From the NCBI GenBank assembly GCA_934661715.1, contig CAKUJL010000098.1:1-6105 (forward strand): a stretch of DNA of 6,105 nt. The letters run 5' to 3'. This stretch comes from an uncultured Oscillospiraceae bacterium. GTDB taxonomy: Bacteria > Bacillota > Clostridia > Oscillospirales > Oscillospiraceae. The notes under the pieces are model-generated. The model was not told the origin of the DNA. It did no database searches and saw nothing but the letters and a program-made list of their open reading frames with translations. Position 1 is the stretch's first letter; each line of letters begins with the position of its first letter. The position numbers and the translations under genes were made by a program. Below, one piece after another: positions 1 to 5,796 of this stretch.

Positions 1-607
1 CCGGCCTCCCAATGAGATGGTCCGGCTCGAAGATCGGCTGCGCACCCGCTTTGAATGGGGCCTGCTTGCCGATATCAAGCCGCCCGACTATGAGACGCGC
101 ATGGCCATCATCAAGAACAAGGCCGCAAATCTCGGCATGGAGCTTCCCGACGATGTCTGCAACTACATCGCGGAGAACATCACCAACAATGTCCGGCAGA
201 TTGAAGGCACGGTCAAAAAGATTCTGGCCTTCAAGGAGCTCAACCAGATGCCGCTCGACGTGCCGAACGTTTCCCGGGCCATCAAGGACATGTTCAAGGG
301 CAAGGCCGAAAATCTGCCGACACCGGCGCTCATCATCAGCGAAGTCTGCCAGTTCTACGGCATCGAAGAGCAGGTTTTAAGAAGCACGCTCAAAAACAAG
401 AATACCGCCGAAGCGCGGCAGGTCGCGATGTATCTGATCCGCACGATGACGAATCTGTCACTTCCCGAAATTGGCCGCGAGTTTGCAAGAGACCACACGA
501 CGGTCATGCACGGGCTTAAAAAGGTCGAGCAGGGCTTGCAGTCGAGCACGTCTCCACTCAACGACACCATAAGAGACATTACGGCAAATATCAATAACAA
601 GCTGTAA
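1..607 (+). CDS. dnaA: Chromosomal replication initiator DnaA, C-terminal part (5' end outside window)
   Basis: DnaA is the AAA+ ATPase that binds DnaA boxes and melts the origin. The reading frame is open from the window edge (first complete codon at 2) to TAA at 605-607, giving 201 residues, somewhat under half of a usual ~450-residue protein. The fragment opens in the late AAA+ domain: L-E-D-R-L-R-T-R-F-E-W-G-L (fragment residues 9-21) is the arginine-finger region, and N-V-R-Q-I-E-G (63-69) is the sensor 2 helix. Domain IV follows from about residue 105, with A-R-Q-V-A-M-Y-L and the DNA-contacting R-D-H-T-T-V-M-H signature near residues 163-170. That signature is one residue shorter than in B. 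subtilis and has Ala and Gly at normally restricted positions. The ATG at 17 is internal, not the start. The origin region and dnaN lie directly downstream. Identification is essentially certain. Confidence 0.97.
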   Translation, partial: RPPNEMVRLEDRLRTRFEWGLLADIKPPDYETRMAIIKNKAANLGMELPDDVCNYIAENITNNVRQIEGTVKKILAFKELNQMPLDVPNVSRAIKDMFKGKAENLPTPALIISEVCQFYGIEEQVLRSTLKNKNTAEARQVAMYLIRTMTNLSLPEIGREFARDHTTVMHGLKKVEQGLQSSTSPLNDTIRDITANINNKL

Positions 608-653
608 GGCGCGTTTTTCTTTTCTTCGCGGAAGGCTTACTTTACGCAGAAAC

Positions 654-662
654 TTTTCCACA
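654..662 (+). promoter_or_regulatory. DnaA box, one mismatch (TTTTCCACA)
   Basis: TTTTCCACA differs from the consensus TTATCCACA only at position 3. It lies 46 nt after the dnaA stop codon, in the same orientation as the consensus box at 800. As the variant with a preserved C-C-A-C-A core, it is a plausible binding site, probably of lower affinity. Confidence 0.6.
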
Positions 663-702
663 TTTCCCTGTGTAAAGAAAGAAAAGCTGCTGTTAACAAG
701 TA

Positions 703-718
703 TGAAACGAATGTTTCA
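703..718. repeat. 6-bp inverted repeat TGAAAC/GTTTCA with 4-nt spacer
   Basis: TGAAAC at 703-708 and GTTTCA at 713-718 are perfect reverse complements around GAAT. The right arm extends to TGTTTCACG (712-720), identical to one half of the ParB site parS (TGTTTCACGTGAAACA), but the second half is absent and the arms are everted compared with parS. It could be an operator, a degenerate half-site, or chance. No function is claimed. Confidence 0.3.
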
Positions 719-724
719 CGCGGA

Positions 725-766
725 TGGCTGTGGAAAAGAAGAAAATGCACTGCGCTGGCTGTGGAA
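725..766. repeat. 11-bp direct repeat carrying minus-strand DnaA-box cores
   Basis: TGGCTGTGGAA occurs exactly at 725-735 and 756-766, 31 bp apart, close to three helical turns. Each copy includes TGTGGAA, the reverse complement of a DnaA-box core, so the two sites would face the same side of the helix. The repeat is plain in the sequence; a role in placing DnaA is inference. Confidence 0.5.
729..737 (-). promoter_or_regulatory. DnaA box, one mismatch, minus strand
   Basis: TGTGGAAAA reads TTTTCCACA on the minus strand, the same variant as the site at 654-662 but in opposite orientation. It sits in the first copy of the 11-bp direct repeat. Confidence 0.6.
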
Positions 767-768
767 GA
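760..768 (-). promoter_or_regulatory. Weak DnaA box, two mismatches, minus strand
   Basis: TGTGGAAGA reads TCTTCCACA on the minus strand, mismatching TTATCCACA at positions 2 and 3. Alone it would be marginal. It is listed because it lies in the second copy of the direct repeat and 31 bp from the box at 729. Confidence 0.35.
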
Positions 769-799
769 AAAACGCTTAGAGCGGCAAGAGAAAATGGAG

Positions 800-808
800 T
801 TATCCACA
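800..808 (+). promoter_or_regulatory. Consensus DnaA box (TTATCCACA)
   Basis: This is a perfect match to TTATCCACA and the only one I found in the window. It points toward dnaN and is followed by a short GC-rich stretch (about 813-820) and then the candidate DnaA-trio run. In B. subtilis, the box next to the trios has this orientation relative to the unwinding site, so this is the likely anchor for origin opening. Confidence 0.85.
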
Positions 809-819
809 TGTTGCGTGCC

Positions 820-837
820 CTATTACTACTTACTACT
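820..837 (+). promoter_or_regulatory. Candidate DnaA-trio / origin unwinding element
   Basis: From 820 the plus strand reads CTA TTA CTA CTT; its complement is 3'-GAT AAT GAT GAA-5', four consecutive matches to the published trio pattern 3'-(G/A)A(T/A)-5'. After one extra A (832) another CTA follows (833-835). The run also appears as a tandem TTACTAC repeat (823-829, 830-836). It begins 11 nt after the consensus DnaA box, across a GC-rich spacer, the order described for the B. subtilis basal unwinding system: box, GC cluster, trios. DnaA would extend from the box onto this strand and separate the duplex. The AT-rich stretch 838-860 just after it may be where the open region expands. Confidence 0.65.
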
Positions 838-871
838 GAAAATTATCCTTTCTTCCTTTCAGGGAGAAAAC

Positions 872-878
872 GGGAGGT
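872..878 (+). promoter_or_regulatory. Ribosome binding site deciding the dnaN start
   Basis: GGGAGGT ends 8 nt before the ATG at 887, ideal spacing. It supports this ATG over the in-frame GTG at 761, which would add 42 residues translated from the origin DNA. Confidence 0.85.
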
Positions 879-886
879 ATCCATTT

Positions 887-1996
887 ATGAAATTTACCTG
901 TGAAAAAAATCAGCTGGTCTCCGCGACCTCCGTCGCCTCGCGTACCGTCGCGCAGAAAAGCGCCATCGCGGGACTCGAGGGCATTTTGGTCCGCGCGGGT
1001 GTCAAAGTGCAGCTGACGGGGTATAATCTGGAAACAGGCATCACCGTGACCATGGACGCGGCCGTGCAGGAGCCGGGCGCATGCATCATGCCGGCAAGGC
1101 TGTTTTTCGACATCATCCGCAAGCTGCCAGACGATACGGTGAGCATTCAGGTCGATGAAAATTATAAGGTCAATATTAGAGGCGGTATTTCGTCTTTTAC
1201 CATTACGGCTCTTTCTGCTGAGGACTACCCCGAGCTTCCGGACGTGGACTCCGAGAAGGGCATCCGCGTGCCGCAGTGTGAGCTCAAGGCCATGATCTCC
1301 GGAACGATCTTCGCCGTCAGCGAAAATCAGGCAAGGCCCATCCATACGGGCGTTTTGTTTGAGGTCGACGAAACCTCTATTACGAGCGTGGCCGTCGACG
1401 GCTACCGGCTGGCCCTGCGGCGCTATACGCCGGAGGAGAAGCTGGACCGGACGCTCAAATTCGTCGCGCCCGCGGCGGCACTCAAGGAGGTCGAGAAAAT
1501 TCTCGGCGATACGGACGAGACCGCGGCGTTCTATCCGGGCTCGAAGCACATCCTCTTTACCATCGGCGAAGCGACGCTTGTCTGCCGCATTCTGGAGGGT
1601 GAATTCCTCGATTGGCGGCGCGTGCTGCCGCAGAACAATCCGGTGAAGCTGGTCGGAAACGTCAGCCAGCTGACAGACTCCATCGAGCGCGTCGGTCTCG
1701 TCATTTCCGAAAAGCTCAAGAGTCCCGTCCGCTGCAAATTCGGAGACAATACCGCCGAGTTCCGCACGGTGTCGACCATCGGCGAGGCCTATGACGTCTG
1801 CCCCATCGCGGGAGACGGCAAGGACTTGGAAATCGGCTTTAACTGTCGGTATTTATTAGATGCGCTCCGGGCCGTGCCGGACAGCGAGTGCACGCTCGAG
1901 ATGATCAACGGCCTGAGCCCCATCGTGCTCAATCCCACGCAGGGCGACCGCTACAGCTATATGGTGCTTCCCGTGCGGCTGAAGGCAGGAGAATAA
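887..1996 (+). CDS. dnaN: DNA polymerase III beta subunit (sliding clamp)
   Basis: DnaN dimerises into a ring around DNA and tethers the replicative polymerase and many repair enzymes. The product is 369 residues, within the family's usual 366-378, starting M-K-F-T-C-E-K-N-Q-L, a normal clamp N-terminus. It has the three-fold clamp organisation. A-V-D-G-Y-R-L-A-L (169-177) matches the T-D-G-H-R-L segment of the E. coli peptide-binding pocket. The C-terminal M-V-L-P-V-R-L (359-365) matches the clamp's closing M-P-M-R-L, here with four extra residues K-A-G-E. The start is set by the GGGAGGT site at 872. The first gene after the origin, it is separated by one base from yaaA. The in-frame extension back to GTG 761 covers DnaA boxes and lacks clamp similarity, so I reject it. 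Confidence 0.96.
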   Translation: MKFTCEKNQLVSATSVASRTVAQKSAIAGLEGILVRAGVKVQLTGYNLETGITVTMDAAVQEPGACIMPARLFFDIIRKLPDDTVSIQVDENYKVNIRGGISSFTITALSAEDYPELPDVDSEKGIRVPQCELKAMISGTIFAVSENQARPIHTGVLFEVDETSITSVAVDGYRLALRRYTPEEKLDRTLKFVAPAAALKEVEKILGDTDETAAFYPGSKHILFTIGEATLVCRILEGEFLDWRRVLPQNNPVKLVGNVSQLTDSIERVGLVISEKLKSPVRCKFGDNTAEFRTVSTIGEAYDVCPIAGDGKDLEIGFNCRYLLDALRAVPDSECTLEMINGLSPIVLNPTQGDRYSYMVLPVRLKAGE

Positions 1997-1997
1997 C

Positions 1998-2252
1998 ATG
2001 AAGGTACGCGTTAGAAAAAAGCTCTCGTCGGAACCAATCGAAATTCCGATTTCGACCGAGTTTATCAAATTGCAGGATTTTATGAAGTTTGCCAACGTCT
2101 GCGAGTCCGGCGGCATGGCCAAAACGTTCATCCAGAATGAGCAGGTACAGGTCAACGGCGAAACGTGCGTCCAGCGCGGAAAAAAGCTTCGTCCGGGCGA
2201 TACCGTGACCTTTCTTGGCAACACCTGGAAGATCACGCAGGAAGCTTTATGA
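1998..2252 (+). CDS. yaaA: S4 domain RNA-binding protein of the YaaA family
   Basis: This is a small protein (84 residues) of the S4 family found next to recF in Firmicutes. The S4 fold is an RNA-binding module shared with ribosomal protein S4 and pseudouridine synthases. A role in ribosome or RNA metabolism is likely from the family, but nothing here shows a specific target. The core runs from I-K-L-Q-D-F-M-K-F-A (23-32) through S-G-G-M-A-K (37-42), V-Q-V-N-G-E (50-55) and the closing G-K-K-L-R-P-G-D-T-V (61-70), matching B. subtilis YaaA. A basic N-terminal segment, M-K-V-R-V-R-K-K-L, makes it about a dozen residues longer than the 71-residue B. subtilis protein. AGGAG at 1987-1991 lies 6 nt before this ATG, and the next Met is inside the S4 core, so the start is well supported. 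The stop codon overlaps the recF start (ATGA). Confidence 0.9.
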   Translation: MKVRVRKKLSSEPIEIPISTEFIKLQDFMKFANVCESGGMAKTFIQNEQVQVNGETCVQRGKKLRPGDTVTFLGNTWKITQEAL

Positions 2253-3355
2253 AGCTTCTGAAGCTCCAGCTGTACGATTTTCGGAACTACGAGAAGCTGG
2301 AGGTCGCCTTTGACCCCGGCGTCAATCTGATCCTGGGTGAAAACGCGCAGGGAAAGACGAACCTTCTCGAAGCGGTTTCCTATCTGTCCGCGGGAAAGAG
2401 TTTCCGCACGGGAAGAACGCAGGAGCTCATTCGCTTCGGCTGCGAATTTGCCGACCTGAACGCGAATGTCTTTTCTCTTGGACGCGAGCAGTCGATTCGC
2501 GCGGTGCTGTTCGCGGGAAAACGGCCGCGGCAGCTGTATCTTGGCGGCGTGAAGCAGAAAAGCGCGGCGGCGCTGCCGGGCGTTCTGACGACGGTACTGT
2601 TCTGCCCGGAGGACTTGCTGGTTCTCAAGGGCGGAAGCCAGCCAAGAAGACGGCTGATCGACAACGCGCTTTGCCAGCTCCGGCCGGGCTATGCGGCGGC
2701 GCTTGCGGAGTACGGAAGAATTCTTGACAGCAAGAGCCGTATTCTCAAGGACTGGCGCGAAAAGCAGGACCTTTTGGAGCCGCTGCCGGAATACAATTAC
2801 CGGCTTGCGCAGGTCGGCGCGATTTTGATCTCGCAGCGGGCCAGATACATAGAAGCGCTCGGAAAAGCCGCGGCGGACTATCACAGCGCCTTTTCCGCCG
2901 GACGTGAGGCGCTGCGTCTTGCGTATCACACGGTTTCGACGGTGAAGGACGCGTTTGCCGCGAAGAGCGTCATTTTTGAAGAGATCTTATCGCATCAGGA
3001 GGCGCACTACAGAGCAGAGCTCGACTCCGGCCAGTGCCTCACCGGGCCGCACAAGGATGATTTTGAGGCGTTTCTCGGCAATATTCCGGTCAAGGCCTTC
3101 GGCTCGCAGGGCCAGACAAGGACGGCAGCCATCAGTCTGAAGCTTGCCGAGCGGGAGCTTCTGCGCAGAGACACGGGCGAAGAGCCGGTCCTGCTTTTGG
3201 ACGACGTGCTTTCCGAGCTGGACGCCGCCAGACAGGATTTCGTTCTGAACCAGATCACCTCCGGACAGGTGCTCATCACCTGCTGTGAGCCGGGGCGGTT
3301 CACCGAGATTGGAAAAACGATCGAAATTCATGCGGGAGGCCTTGTATGTACGTAG
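2249..3355 (+). CDS. recF: DNA replication and repair protein RecF
   Basis: RecF is an SMC/ABC-like ATPase that binds gapped DNA and, with RecO and RecR, helps RecA load at stalled forks and single-strand gaps. The 368 residues match the usual 360-370. Walker A is G-E-N-A-Q-G-K-T (30-37). The conserved L-T-G-P-H-K-D-D-F-E is at 264-273. The ABC signature region G-S-Q-G-Q-T-R-T-A-A (285-294) and Walker B with D-loop V-L-L-L-D-D-V-L-S-E-L-D (314-325) follow, with D318/D319 as the metal and catalytic acids. All key motifs are intact. I chose the ATG at 2249 because M-K-L-L-K-L-Q-L-Y-D-F-R-N-Y is the standard RecF N-terminus. It overlaps the yaaA stop by 4 nt and is preceded by AGGAAG (2239-2244). 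The upstream in-frame ATG at 2165 lies inside yaaA and adds 28 unrelated residues. Confidence 0.96.
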   Translation: MKLLKLQLYDFRNYEKLEVAFDPGVNLILGENAQGKTNLLEAVSYLSAGKSFRTGRTQELIRFGCEFADLNANVFSLGREQSIRAVLFAGKRPRQLYLGGVKQKSAAALPGVLTTVLFCPEDLLVLKGGSQPRRRLIDNALCQLRPGYAAALAEYGRILDSKSRILKDWREKQDLLEPLPEYNYRLAQVGAILISQRARYIEALGKAAADYHSAFSAGREALRLAYHTVSTVKDAFAAKSVIFEEILSHQEAHYRAELDSGQCLTGPHKDDFEAFLGNIPVKAFGSQGQTRTAAISLKLAERELLRRDTGEEPVLLLDDVLSELDAARQDFVLNQITSGQVLITCCEPGRFTEIGKTIEIHAGGLVCT

Positions 3356-3600
3356 ATATCGGCATGGACCTCGCCGTGCGCACCAGTCAGGTGCTGGGCG
3401 TTTTTGATCTGGACAACACGTCGTGGTCCAAGCGCACACGGGAGTTTCTGGAGAAGGCGCAGACAGACGGCAGTCTCATCGAAGCCACAGACGAGCTTCC
3501 CAAGTCCTTCGTCCTCACGCAGGAATACGGCCAGACGCGCGTGTATCTGACAAAATACAACGCCTCCGTCTTAGCCAGACGTCTGGGCGGAAACAAATAG
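3346..3600 (+). CDS. remB: RemB family protein (extracellular matrix regulator, DUF370-type)
   Basis: This 84-residue protein is close to B. subtilis RemB/YaaB (81 residues), which also sits between recF and gyrB. The N-terminus M-Y-V-D-I-G-M-D-L-A-V-R-T matches M-Y-I-H-L-G-D-D-F-V-V-S-T of the B. subtilis protein. V-L-G-V-F-D-L-D (16-23) and P-K-S-F-V-L-T (52-58) align with I-V-G-I-F-D-F and P-K-S-I-V-V-T. RemA and RemB are required for matrix gene expression in B. subtilis; RemA binds DNA directly, and the exact role of RemB is less clear. Whether this organism makes a biofilm matrix is unknown. The start overlaps the end of recF by 10 nt and has GGGAGG (3334-3339) 6 nt upstream, which suggests translational coupling. 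No signal peptide or membrane segment is visible. Confidence 0.9.
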   Translation: MYVDIGMDLAVRTSQVLGVFDLDNTSWSKRTREFLEKAQTDGSLIEATDELPKSFVLTQEYGQTRVYLTKYNASVLARRLGGNK

Positions 3601-3612
3601 CTATTTTACCCT

Positions 3613-3633
3613 GTCTTCTTCGGGAAGACTTTT
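3613..3633 (+). terminator. Small terminator-like hairpin between remB and gyrB
   Basis: GTCTTC (3613-3618) and GAAGAC (3624-3629) form a perfect 6-bp stem around TTCGG, followed by four T (3630-3633) and then directly by the gyrB ribosome binding site AAGGAG (3634-3639). The stem and T-run are short, so it would be at most a weak terminator. It could instead be a 5'-leader hairpin tuning gyrB expression. Confidence 0.35.
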
Positions 3634-3645
3634 AAGGAGTATTTC

Positions 3646-5604
3646 ATGAGCGAAGAAATTTTGAAAAATGAAGTCGTGGAAACGCAATACGACGCCAGCC
3701 AGATCCAGGTTCTCGAGGGTCTGGAGGCCGTGCGCAAGCGTCCCGGCATGTACATCGGCTCGACGAGCGTGTCGGGTCTTCACCATCTGGTCTATGAGAT
3801 CGTCGACAACGCGATCGACGAGGCGCTGGCCGGGTACTGCCACCATGTGCAGGTGACGATCAACGAAGGCAACACCATTACCGTTCTGGACGATGGCCGC
3901 GGCATTCCCGTGGACATTCAGGCGCAGACCGGCAAGCCCGCGCTGGAGGTCGTCTACACGGTGCTGCACGCGGGCGGCAAATTCGGCGGCGGGGGCTATA
4001 AGGTCTCCGGCGGTCTTCACGGCGTGGGCGCGTCGGTCGTCAACGCGCTTTCGGAGTGGCTGGTGGTCGACGTGTTCCGCGACGGGAAAATTTACGAAAT
4101 GCAGTTTTCCCGCGGCAATATCACGAAGGAAATGCAGATCGTCGGCACGACGGACCAGCACGGCACGAAGGTCACCTTCAAGCCCGACCCCGAGATGTTC
4201 GACACCACGGAGTATGACTATGAGACGCTGCACACGAGAATGCGTGAGCAGGCGTTTTTGAACGCGGGATTGCAGATCACGATTTCCGACGAGCGTATTG
4301 AATCCGCTGATAAGCCCGAAAAGGAGCGGCGGGACTCCATGTGCTACGAGGGCGGCATCCGCGAGTTTGTCCAGTGGTACAACCGCCACAAGACGCCCAT
4401 CCATCCCGACGTCATCTACATGGCGGGCAGAAAGGGAGACCAGACGGCAGAGGTCGCGGTGCAGTATAATGACTCCTATGCCGAGACGATCGTCTCCTTT
4501 GCAAACGACATTCACACCCCCGAAGGCGGTATGCACGAAGAGGGCTTCAAGCGGGCGCTGACCTCCGTTCTCAACGCCTACGGCCAGAAAAAGGGCATCA
4601 TCAAGGCAGACGACAAGGTCTCCGGCGAGGATGTGCGCGAGGGTCTGACGGCGATCATTTCCGTCAAGCTCACCGACGCGCAGTTTGAGGGTCAGACGAA
4701 GGCAAAACTCGGCAACGCCTCTATCCGCACGCTGGTCAGCAATATCGTGACCCAGCAGCTGGCGGAATTTTTAGAGGAAAACCCGTCTGTCGCCCGCGCG
4801 ATTCTGGACAAGGCAATGATGGCCAACCGCGCCAGAGAAGCCGCACGAAAGGCCAAGGAGGCCATCCGCCGCAAAACAGGCCTAGAGTCCGGCCAGATGC
4901 CCGATAAGCTGCGCGACTGCAACGATACAGACCCGACACTTACCGAAATTTACATCGTCGAGGGCGACTCCGCAGGCGGCTCTGCCACGCAGGGACGAGA
5001 CTCGCGCTTCCAGGCAATTCTTCCGCTCTGGGGCAAGATGCTGAACGTGGAGAAGGCGCGGGCCGACAAGGTCTACGGAAACGATAAATTGCAGCCCGTC
5101 ATTACCGCGCTCGGCGCGGGCATCGGAGACGAGTTTAATCTCGAGAAGCTCCGCTATCACAAGGTCATCATCATGGCCGATGCCGATGTCGACGGCAGCC
5201 ATATCCGGACCCTGCTTCTGACCTTTTTCTTCCGCTTCATGCGGCCGCTTATAGAGCAGGGCTATGTCTACTCGGCCGTGCCGCCGCTTTACAAGCTGAC
5301 GCGCGGAAAGAGCGTGAAGGTCGCGTTCTCCGACGAGCAGAGAGACCAGATCTCGAGCGAAATGCGCGGCGGAAACCCCAACGTGAAGATCGATATTTCC
5401 CGGTTCAAGGGCCTCGGCGAAATGGACCCGCACGAGCTCTGGGAAACGACCATGAACCCCGAAACGCGGACGCTGCGCCGCATCACGCTCGACGACGCCG
5501 TCGCCGCCGACCAGATCTTCACCGTCCTCATGGGCGAGGCCGTCGAACCGAGAAAAGAGTTCATCGAGGAAAACGCGAAATATGTCGTGAATCTCGATAT
5601 CTGA
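3646..5604 (+). CDS. gyrB: DNA gyrase subunit B
   Basis: GyrB is the ATPase half of the A2B2 gyrase that introduces negative supercoils. The 652 residues are typical of Gram-positive enzymes; the ~165-residue insert of E. coli GyrB is absent. The GHKL ATPase has the N-box [11 protein letters not shown] with catalytic E51 and Mg-binding N55, D-D-G-R-G-I-P (82-88), and the G-rich lid near 110-129. The transducer has Q-T-K-A-K-L with K352, equivalent to E. coli K337. TOPRIM has E-G-D-S-A-G-G-S (439-446, catalytic E439) and the metal acids D512/D514/D516 in [15 protein letters not shown] closes the domain near 586-593. W462 stands where E. coli has K447, a quinolone-associated position. AAGGAG (3634-3639) is 6 nt before the ATG. 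The order gyrB-gyrA next to recF argues against ParE. Identification is firm. Confidence 0.97.
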   Translation: MSEEILKNEVVETQYDASQIQVLEGLEAVRKRPGMYIGSTSVSGLHHLVYEIVDNAIDEALAGYCHHVQVTINEGNTITVLDDGRGIPVDIQAQTGKPALEVVYTVLHAGGKFGGGGYKVSGGLHGVGASVVNALSEWLVVDVFRDGKIYEMQFSRGNITKEMQIVGTTDQHGTKVTFKPDPEMFDTTEYDYETLHTRMREQAFLNAGLQITISDERIESADKPEKERRDSMCYEGGIREFVQWYNRHKTPIHPDVIYMAGRKGDQTAEVAVQYNDSYAETIVSFANDIHTPEGGMHEEGFKRALTSVLNAYGQKKGIIKADDKVSGEDVREGLTAIISVKLTDAQFEGQTKAKLGNASIRTLVSNIVTQQLAEFLEENPSVARAILDKAMMANRAREAARKAKEAIRRKTGLESGQMPDKLRDCNDTDPTLTEIYIVEGDSAGGSATQGRDSRFQAILPLWGKMLNVEKARADKVYGNDKLQPVITALGAGIGDEFNLEKLRYHKVIIMADADVDGSHIRTLLLTFFFRFMRPLIEQGYVYSAVPPLYKLTRGKSVKVAFSDEQRDQISSEMRGGNPNVKIDISRFKGLGEMDPHELWETTMNPETRTLRRITLDDAVAADQIFTVLMGEAVEPRKEFIEENAKYVVNLDI

Positions 5605-5632
5605 TTCTGATATTTGGGAAACCTTCCAAAGA

Positions 5633-5745
5633 ATGCGTAGGGGTCGATGCCTACATCGACCCGGCAGAGAAAACCGCTTCTATGATAACCTTCGGCGAAT
5701 ACAAAACTTCCCATCGGGGCGATGTGGGCATCGCCCCCTACGCAT
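5633..5745. repeat. 113-bp MITE/REP-like element with hairpin-forming inverted ends
   Basis: The outer 11 bp ATGCGTAGGGG (5633-5643) and CCCCTACGCAT (5735-5745) are perfect reverse complements. The match extends inward: 5633-5663 and the reverse complement of 5715-5745 agree at 28 of 31 positions. Each end also folds by itself: GGGTCGATG/CATCGACCC (5641-5649, 5654-5662, loop CCTA) and GGGGCGATG/CATCGCCCC (5716-5724, 5729-5737, loop TGGG). Two of the three differences are the two partners of one stem base pair (T-A versus G-C). The middle (5664-5714) is non-coding in appearance. No clear target-site duplication flanks it. It resembles dispersed palindromic repeats of gut Clostridia and may also act as a bidirectional terminator or RNA stabiliser between gyrB and gyrA. 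Confidence 0.65.
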
Positions 5746-5782
5746 GGCATGGATGCGTCGATCAAATTTTGTTCGCCAACAC

Positions 5783-5788
5783 AAGGAG
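5783..5788 (+). promoter_or_regulatory. Ribosome binding site of gyrA
   Basis: AAGGAG ends 8 nt before the ATG at 5797 and is outside the 113-bp repeat element, so the repeat leaves the gyrA translation signal intact. Confidence 0.8.
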
Positions 5789-5796
5789 ACCAATCT

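Larger units (their letters stand above)
608..886. other. Candidate oriC: dnaA-dnaN intergenic region
   Basis: This 279-nt stretch separates dnaA from dnaN and is visibly richer in A/T than the flanking genes. It contains one consensus DnaA box, two one-mismatch boxes, one two-mismatch box, and a triplet run matching the B. subtilis DnaA-trio, with the dnaN ribosome binding site at its end. In B. subtilis and many other Firmicutes the dnaA-dnaN gap is where the duplex first opens, so position and content agree. I see no convincing sigma-70 promoter and no strong intrinsic terminator here. Whether a second box cluster lies upstream of dnaA, as in B. subtilis, cannot be seen. Confidence 0.8.

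Noticed and set aside
624..634. CTTC-GCG-GAAG as a dnaA terminator
   Set aside because: The stem is only 4 bp and no T-run follows; the T-rich stretch lies before it.
669..677. TGTGTAAAG as another DnaA box
   Set aside because: On the minus strand it reads CTTTACACA, off consensus at positions 1, 3 and 5, and it is not part of the phased repeat. Too weak to list.
761..886. N-terminal extension of dnaN from an in-frame GTG at 761
   Set aside because: The added 42 residues have no clamp similarity and are translated from DnaA-box and trio DNA (the trio run reads as Tyr-Tyr-Tyr-Leu-Leu-Leu). ATG 887 has a strong, well-spaced ribosome binding site and the normal clamp N-terminus.
2165..2248. 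Upstream start for recF at ATG 2165
   Set aside because: It lies within yaaA and would add 28 residues unlike RecF. ATG 2249 gives the standard RecF N-terminus and the family's length.
1856..2929. Long minus-strand open frame (357 codons) across dnaN, yaaA and recF
   Set aside because: It is antisense to three well-identified genes, has no recognisable domain, and is a usual by-product of GC-rich codon use.
3601..4536. Minus-strand open frame (311 codons) opposite gyrB
   Set aside because: It is antisense to the highly conserved GyrB ATPase domain with no recognisable protein features; long antisense frames are expected in this composition.
5681..5686. TATGAT as a -10 box of a gyrA promoter
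   Set aside because: There is no -35-like hexamer 16-18 nt upstream and no extended -10 TG, and it lies inside the repeat element.
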